Source of the DNA: Lutjanus erythropterus | Lineage: Eukaryota; Chordata; Actinopteri; Lutjaniformes; Lutjanidae | Reading direction: 5' to 3' | Length of the DNA: 64,000 bases | NCBI GenBank assembly: GCA_020091685.1 | Contig: CM034608.1 | Span: 11,675,046 to 11,739,045, forward strand | In this document: in pieces, positions 57,510 to 64,000 of the stretch | Position numbering within the stretch: position 1 is the stretch's first letter | Layout: every line of letters begins with the position of its first letter | Notes under the pieces: generated by a model | Database searches by the model: none | Seen by the model: only the letters and a program-made list of their open reading frames with translations | Told to the model about the DNA's origin: nothing | Translations under genes and position numbers: made by a program

Positions 57510-59300
57510 TTAGAGATAATAGAGAAAAGAGAGAGAAAGAAAATATTCTAAATATTACAGACTTAAAGTGATTTTCATTTCATTATGTGGATCTTTTAGC
57601 AAAGGAAATCAATTTTTTCATGGTTTTTTGTTCTGACTTGAGGGGGATTCTTCATAAATATTCCAGTCTGGAACTCATTTTTCTGATAATTCCAACACGG
57701 CATGAATGCAGGATTGCCATAATAGACCAAAAACTGTGTTGCTCCAAATAATAAGTGAAGGTCTACCAGACTAGATTAAAACAGAAGTGAAATACACAAA
57801 CCAGGTTTACCGGATTGCCTTATTTTTCCAGCTTTCGTTTTTTTGACTGAAACTCTGACTTTTGCAGAAATCCCCAAATTTCTTTCCAACTCTCTGATGA
57901 AGTTTGGAAATTCAACTGAGAGGAAGTTTTAGCATTTCATGCACTATAATAAAAACAAGGAGCATATTTGTGAGGAATCCAGCAAGAGGAAAGAAACTCT
58001 ATCCACATCTTCTATTGTTTAACTCTCATCCAGAAACAGATGTATTTTCCCCCCAAAACTTTTTTTTTTTGATGCACGATAACATTTTTAATCTTTTACA
58101 TGGGGAAGGTTGACGGTTCCAACTTGTTGCGGAGTCAGGAAAACATGAACAACCAAAACATGATAAATGTGCTAATGAGTATTTCTGCATAAATAGAGAG
58201 TAACCTACAGCAACCTACGACACAGAGTGTACATCATTAGCGCAGCAACTGTGGGTATTCATCTTTGTTGTTTGCTATCTTGTTGAGCTGTTCACGAAAA
58301 TGATATTTTAGCACTGCTGCAAAATGCAATCAGCACAGCAAAATCAATGTGGTTGGGCTCCCTGACAAAATCAGGCTGTAAATGTCACTTTTATGCAAAG
58401 ACATGTGTGTGTGCGTGTGTGGTTTTGCCATAACCACACACAGGAACACCCTGACAATCACTTAACTACACTTTTAAGGAGAAGTTTACAATCTGGTGAA
58501 AGCTTGTGGGAGCAGTCTCTTCCTGTCGTCGTTTCCATTCTTGATGCGCCTATAAATCATTATGTCAAAAAGGATATGCAGCTTTGTACTCTGGCTCCCA
58601 GCCCAACTGATTTGCTGGTGTGATTTGCCTGATAGCTGAACAGCTTTAAGCGAACAAACACTGCACTTCAGATGGGTTTTCAGAAAATTGCCGCAGTTAT
58701 CTGAGCAACGGCAGGCACCACCAGTGTTTCAGCCAAATATCTGTTTTGTGCCACAAGCTTATAAGAAGGAGAAGCACAGTCGACAGGCACAGAGAGGTGA
58801 GCAAGGCAGTAAACACAGACAAAGGCGTAACTACAGAGGAAAGAGGCGGTATGAAAGAAACCCGCTGGACAAAAATCTATACAACAATGATCTTGTTAAA
58901 GATGAATGCAATAGTAAGTATTTTTTTAAACAAATGCATTAGTGCTTCAAAGTCTAATTACAGCACAAACAATTTAAGATTCTGGTCTGGACGCTGAGAT
59001 CATTGGTAATTATTAGTTTGATGTCATCGGTTGTTAAAGTTGTTTTCAGTTTAATTATATGGCATTCAGTCAGTTTATTTACTGAGAAATGACCCTTTTT
59101 GGGTCTGTTAAGATTGACCACATGTTAGGTTATGTCTGTTTATCCGCTTGTTGTATTATGTCTGGTTTTTATCCTCTCTGCACATCTGGTCCAGGTACGC
59201 TTTCCACAGATGGGTTTCAGATCAGCTCCAATTATTAAGATCTCTACTGATTTGCAGTCGTCATCTGTGTTTCTACAGCCTTCTCTTTCTGATGGCCAAT
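57510..59300. other. Unassigned AT-rich sequence
   Basis: No gene. Frames up to 84 codons without domains; T-run at 58061-58070. Confidence 0.45.
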
Positions 59301-59304
59301 GCAC

Positions 59305-59555
59305 TGTGGCTGAAACTAACGATTATTTTAATTGTCTATTAATCTGTTGTTCATTTTCTCAATTAATCTAATAGTTGTTTGGTCTATAAAATGTCTATAA
59401 AAGGGGTAAAGCAACCAGGAAATATTCTCATTTGAGAATCTGGAATTAGAGAATGCTGACTTTTTTTCTTAAAAATTTACTCAAACTGATAAATCAATTA
59501 TCAGAATAGTCAGAGATTACTTTAATAATCGATTAATAATTGTTTTTGTGCTACA
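59305..59555 (+). mobile_element. Teleost interspersed repeat, internally deleted
   Basis: GGCTGAAACTAACGATTATT at about 59308-59327, TAGTTGTTTGGTCTATAAAA at about 59371-59390, CAACCAGGAAATATTCTCA, AACTGATAAATCAATTATCA and AATAATCGATTAATAATTG at 59524-59542. The left and right ends are partly inverted (AACGATTATTTTAATTG against TTAATAATCGATTAAT). I associate this with a common teleost repeat; the copy seems to lack its middle. Confidence 0.55.
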
Positions 59556-59559
59556 ATAC

Positions 59560-62315
59560 ATACCACTTTGGCATGCTGACAAAACATACCATGAACAGAC
59601 ACAGTTAGTAAGAGAGAAGATATCCTTACCTATGATTAAAACATTAATTTTTGACTGGAAGGTTTAGGAAAGGCCTTTACAGGAGCAATGTGTATAGCCA
59701 CCTGATGAAGGTAACTAAACAAATAAGGGTCATCATATCATGAGAGTAATATATAAGCATATGAATGGTTGTGACTATTGTCACGTATAGTGAAGTGGAT
59801 TAAAAATTTATTATCAGCCAAACCAGAGATGGTGACTGTTGAACAATGGAAAGACAAACCAAGATGTTTTTGGTGAGTTTTATTTTGTTTCTGATGAGTT
59901 TTATGAACAAGCTCGTCTTTGTTCAGTAAAAGAGAGAAACTGTAGAAATTATTCCGGACAATGGTTTTAAGAATATTTCCTTTTTTAAATTTATTTTATT
60001 TATTAGACTGTACAAGCTCAGGGGGCTTCTAAAAGTATCAACCTTGCAGCCAGTATAGTACATCTCCCAACTAAAACTTTGGGGGGATTGGATTTTTGGG
60101 GGCACAAAGTGGCATTACTAGACAGGGAGGGCCGGGTTTAACGGGCAAGCATGCTATATCTATGTCATAATTGTTACTTCTTCACATTCTGTTGATAATG
60201 TTTTGAACATTATAAATTAAAAACCTGGCTATATCTTACACATCGTACATTTAAACTGTGTGAAAATAGTAAGAAAAGTAACACAAAGTGCACAAGTTCT
60301 TGTGTGTCAGAGAGTGATCATCCTGTTGTGTCCCAGTGCATGTTATAGAGCTCCTTATTGACAACCGCAGCAGGAATGTATTGATCAGTCTAATCTATAG
60401 GGTCCACTGATTAACACATGGTGACAACAGGCAAACTAACAATCTAACAGTGATTACCCCACCTAAGATTTGCTCATAGCTTAGCCTGCTACCTTTTTCT
60501 GTATTGTGAATGTACAAGTCGTACAGGGACAATCCTCCACATCGCCATTGTATGAATTAAGTCAGTGAACAGGCTTCGGGTGGTTGTATATCACAAATGT
60601 GATTTTTCTTTGGATGAAATTTAGCTTCACCTGTTGTTGTAAATTACTTGGTGATGTGTCTTACATTCCTGGTTCATTTTGTTATAGTGCATTAAAGGGC
60701 AATGGTTTCAAGCAGAGGAGTCAAAGAAACCACTCAGTTCAGCGGCAGCGTCCTTAGTAAACTGGAATGCAATGAAACTGTAATGTTTTGTAAGGGGGGC
60801 TTTTATTTCTCATGCCTGTCCCAGAGGTCAGCTGTTTTGTTTGGGACTGTATTAAGCACCGGGGCTTTAATTTTGCAGCATTGACCCGATGATGTAGCAG
60901 CTATTCATCACCAGCGGAGTGCATTGACATAAGCAGCTAATGAGGGCTTTTGCTAACGCCGAACAATGGAGACTTTTAATAAGGAAATCCGATGGATATG
61001 GATGGAGAGATGCGTTAGATGGATGATTGTGCTGAGGGAGCAGAAGATCACGCAGTCATCCATTTCATTAAAATAACACAAGACTTGAGGGAAATGTGTC
61101 CCGTGGTTCTTCTTTTACTTCCTTGATTACTTTTTCTTTCCTATCTGGCCATGTACAGAGCTGTTTTTGACAGCATTCAACAGAGAAAATATGGATTTAT
61201 GCAGAAACAGTAATGCATCTTCATTTCCAGTGTCTCCAAAATCTATATTCGGTATTTGTGTATGAGTGCTGATTACAGTACAGCCACCACTGAATACAAA
61301 CTTCATTTTTGGAATGAAATTGTCTCAGCTTTCAGAAAGAATCAGTCCCTTTTCGCCCCAGACAACCTTATCCTTTTCACTCCCATATGTGGGGGGCTTG
61401 CAGTGGTGCTGGACTCCCATTTACAGAAGCTCAAATGTCAGTAAACTGATATTGATCTGGCTGCCTTGCTTACTATTATTTTGGTCATTGATATAAACCT
61501 TGTTAGCCACAAATTTCTCTTTAGCTGTACTTTGAGTCTGATTCATGCAGAGTTGTGTTGTGGTAAACTAATTACGTTGCTAATATTAACATGCATGAAA
61601 ATGACACTAGTCCTCTCTATTTGACACTTGTTTTCACCCAAAACCCGAATGGTCAGGGGAAGTAAAGTGCAACTGTTCTGATCCTTGGTAGGCACATGGA
61701 TTTGGCATGTCACCACCCCAGTATGAAGGGCAGCCCTAAAGACTTTGGATTGGTTCTGTAGTGCAGCTCAACCCTCTGATTTTTTTCCACCTAGTTTCAT
61801 TCACCTGCCTTCCCAGCTTCTCCTCACTCAACTCCAGAGGATATAAAGGCCAGATTTTGGGTATACCTTGGGGAATTTTGGTTGCTTAGGTCCTTTTAAA
61901 GTTCCTTTAAAAGGAAGTTTGTTTTGAGCACCAGTATGGTGAATTATTTCTTTTATTGCTGAGTGATAAAACACCTCCCAAACTGAGACCAAATCTGTTC
62001 ACTTTTCCCTCTGTAACACTGGATATGAAGTGCCTGAAACATAAATATAAAATGCTAATGAAAGCAACTCTATGTACCTGCAAATTTATACAGCATGAAG
62101 CTGTGAATTAAGCAAAAAATAAAGTGCTGAGCTCTTAGCTACCATTAACAAGTTGTTTATGTGTTGACGAACAACACTTTTGTGTGAGATGTTGTAATTC
62201 ATGTGGAAATCAGTTCAAATGAGTTTGTGAAGACACACAATCAAGTACTGGATGTAGAATGATCAGTCTTGTTGTTAACAAGCTGCAACAGCAGTTTTCA
62301 ACACCACACTCAAGT
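59560..62315. other. Unassigned; one short repeat and a possible conserved block
   Basis: AAACCAGAGATGGTGACTGT at 59820-59839 recurs in altered form at 63720-63739 inside another repeat. 60885-61010 (CTAATGAGGGCTTTTGCTAA, CCGAACAATGGAGACTTTTA) has SOX- and homeodomain-like words and no simple repeats. No gene supported. Confidence 0.4.
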
Positions 62316-62319
62316 TTTT

Positions 62320-63110
62320 TTGCACAGAGGATTCAAGGACATTTATTGTTATACAGCACAACGAAAACAGGGTTGAAGTTCCTTCATAATACACACAAAT
62401 TTACAAAATATAGAAAGATCATTAATTAAATTCATACACATAAACATAACTGTGCATTTTGAATGTAAAGTTGAATGTCAGCAGCAGCAATAAGATGGTG
62501 GTGATTTAATCAACATGTGCACTGTCTGGATGAGAAATGTGCAAAGTCTTCGGTGAGATTAATTTAGGACTCCTCCTGATGGAGTCTAGACACTGGCAGT
62601 GGTGAAGGGGTGTCTGAAGATCAGGATGTGATGAGGACTGGACTTCCGATGAGCTCAATCTGGGCCCTGGATTTGAAGAACTGGAGGTGAATGGGGTGGA
62701 GGAGGGTCACAAGGATTCTGCACTGAAATAACAGCCGACAACAGCTGAGAGGAGAACAGATTTTAATGTTTGGCAGCAACGACATGATTGGTTAAAGGAG
62801 ATAGCAGCTGAATAGTAAGCACCCATAATCAGCTGATTGAGAATAAGCAGGAAGAAGTAAGAGAGTTGTGAAGGTGTTGTGAGGTGTAAAGATAGTCCTG
62901 ATTGACTCTACAGCTGATATCTTCAAACCTCACATCGCACCAAAACAATCAAGGTGGATAAACAGAACTAGAAGTAAGAGGAAAGATATGTGGTTTTAAT
63001 TTGGGGGTGAAAAGTCCCTTTAACCATTTTAGTCAGATGTTAAAAAGACATTCATTTTGCTCATTCTGATCTAAAAAAAAAAAAATCCACTGAGATGATG
63101 AGCCCTTGTT
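62320..63110 (+). mobile_element. Teleost interspersed repeat, long copy
   Basis: ATTCAAGGACATTTATTGTT at about 62331, GGGTTGAAGTTCCTTCATAA at about 62370, TTTAGGACTCCTCCTGATGG at 62563-62582, GCAGTGGTGAAGGGGTGTCT, GGCAGCAACGACATGATTGG and CTGATTGACTCTACAGCTGA follow in an order I associate with a percomorph repeat. No second copy is in the window to confirm it and no reading frame survives, so whether it derives from a coding element is unknown. Confidence 0.45.
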
Positions 63111-63554
63111 AACAGAGGATATTCTGACATGTCACAGTAGAAAAAGCTCAGACGTAAATAATAAAATGAACAATAGCTGAATTCCATTTATCTGCTTTGG
63201 TTTCAGGGTTCTGATGCTATGCATGTGCAATGTCATACTGCCATGGCTCACTGGGACACTTGAAAAGAACAGAGAGAAATACACTAAAATTTTCCATGCT
63301 ATTAACACACATACCATTCTTACTAGAATGAGAAAAAATGTCTGTTGCAGCCTTTTGGAAAATGCTCTGTTTCCCTGAAATGCCAGAATACTGCATGCAA
63401 TTCACACCTCAGCAGTTCGTCCCTGGTCATAGCGTCTGATTTTCAGACTGATAAAACACGCCAGCTGTTCTGGAAACAGCATGTAACAAGTATGAAGTGT
63501 GTGAAATGAATCAGTGTTTTCACGAATTAAAAAATTAATGAGGCTTTCTTTTTT

Positions 63555-63765
63555 AAAGGGACTATTCACCCCAAAATTAAAAATACATATTTTTCCCCTT
63601 GCTTCCTGTGCTATTTACCCATCTAGATATTTCTGGGTGTGAGCTGCAGAGTCTTATTAGTCGTAGTGATGTCTTCTCTCCAATATAATGGGACTAAACT
63701 TGAAGGGTTTATCTCAATCAAACCAGAGTTGGTGATTGTTGAATATACAGTATTTATACTGGGGA
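63555..63765 (+). mobile_element. Teleost interspersed repeat fragment
   Basis: AAAGGGACTATTCACCCCAA then AATTAAAAATACATATTTTT, GTGTGAGCTGCAGAGTCTTA and CTCTCCAATATAATGGGACT. The 3' part contains AAACCAGAGTTGGTGATTGT, also present near 59820, and is truncated relative to what I expect of the family. Non-coding. Confidence 0.5.
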
Positions 63766-63769
63766 GGAA

Positions 63770-64000
63770 AGAAGGAAACATAAATCATATTTGAGAAGGT
63801 GTACAGTTGTAGTGTTAAATGTTAAATAACAAAAAAATAAAAGTATTTATTTTCACTAGTATCAGGAGAGGTTAAAAAGCATATAATGAGGTTTTGAAAG
63901 TGCAATGCTTACATTTTCATCATTTTCAGACTACTGTCACTTTTGTATGTTAAAAGTTGAATTCTTAAGTAACATCACATGCCCTCAAACACAAACCTCC
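63770..64000. other. Window end, nothing recognised
   Basis: AT-rich with a (A)7 run near 63832; no gene or repeat signature. Confidence 0.5.

Overview
The window looks like intergenic or intronic DNA from a ray-finned fish, most likely a percomorph teleost. The evidence is AT-rich sequence with no long open frames, many (CA/GT)n microsatellites, and a dense set of old transposon relics whose sequences I associate with teleosts: a Tc1-like transposase fragment, 3' ends of jockey/L2-type and RTE-type LINEs, a Ty3/gypsy RNase H fragment, tRNA-derived SINEs and several foldback MITE families. The species is inferred from repeat content only. I found no complete protein-coding gene, no rRNA or functional tRNA gene, and no CRISPR array. 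Nearly all reading frames are 60-100 codons, have no recognisable domain, and are what chance gives in 64 kb.

Layout. 0-7 kb: plain AT-rich sequence with one SINE (about 2.0 kb) and a GT microsatellite (6.0 kb). 6.5-9.5 kb: two partial copies of a long-inverted-repeat MITE (here family A) flank the only CpG island of the window (about 7.09-7.64 kb). That island has CCAAT and GC boxes followed by AATAAA signals, and is either a real promoter/first exon or an LTR. 9.5-20 kb: mostly unassigned, with a palindromic MITE (family B) at 14.3 kb, a possible conserved non-coding block at 16.25-16.56 kb, a LINE 3' end at 16.6-17.15 kb and a degenerate minisatellite at 18.8 kb. 20-21.1 kb: a long CA tract and a broken Tc1-like transposase on the minus strand. 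21-29.4 kb: unassigned, with two G-runs near 27.5 and 28.1 kb.

29.4-34.7 kb: interspersed repeats, including one carrying a perfect estrogen-response-element palindrome overlapping a DR1 site, and a locally duplicated repeat pair. 35.6-37.25 kb: a compact repeat graveyard ending in a Ty3/gypsy RNase H relic. 38.6-43.7 kb: a tandem duplication, a repeat rich in AGAACC/GGTTCT, an RTE-type LINE 3' end lying beside family B sequence, a second family B foldback core, and a second fragment of the LINE type seen at 16.6 kb. 46-50.5 kb: small tandem duplications, a hAT-like MITE with target-site duplication, a long GT tract, and a promoter-like block with a possible short first exon. 51.6-52.5 kb: the fullest copy of family A, with an apparent nested insertion. 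53-64 kb: a second SINE (minus strand), two weak minus-strand candidate exons (54.9-55.7 kb), a third family B copy and further interspersed repeats.

There is no operon-like or pathway-like cooperation to describe. The window's history is one of repeated insertion, internal deletion and nesting of mobile elements. Names of element families are recognition from memory of motifs and were not verified by any search.
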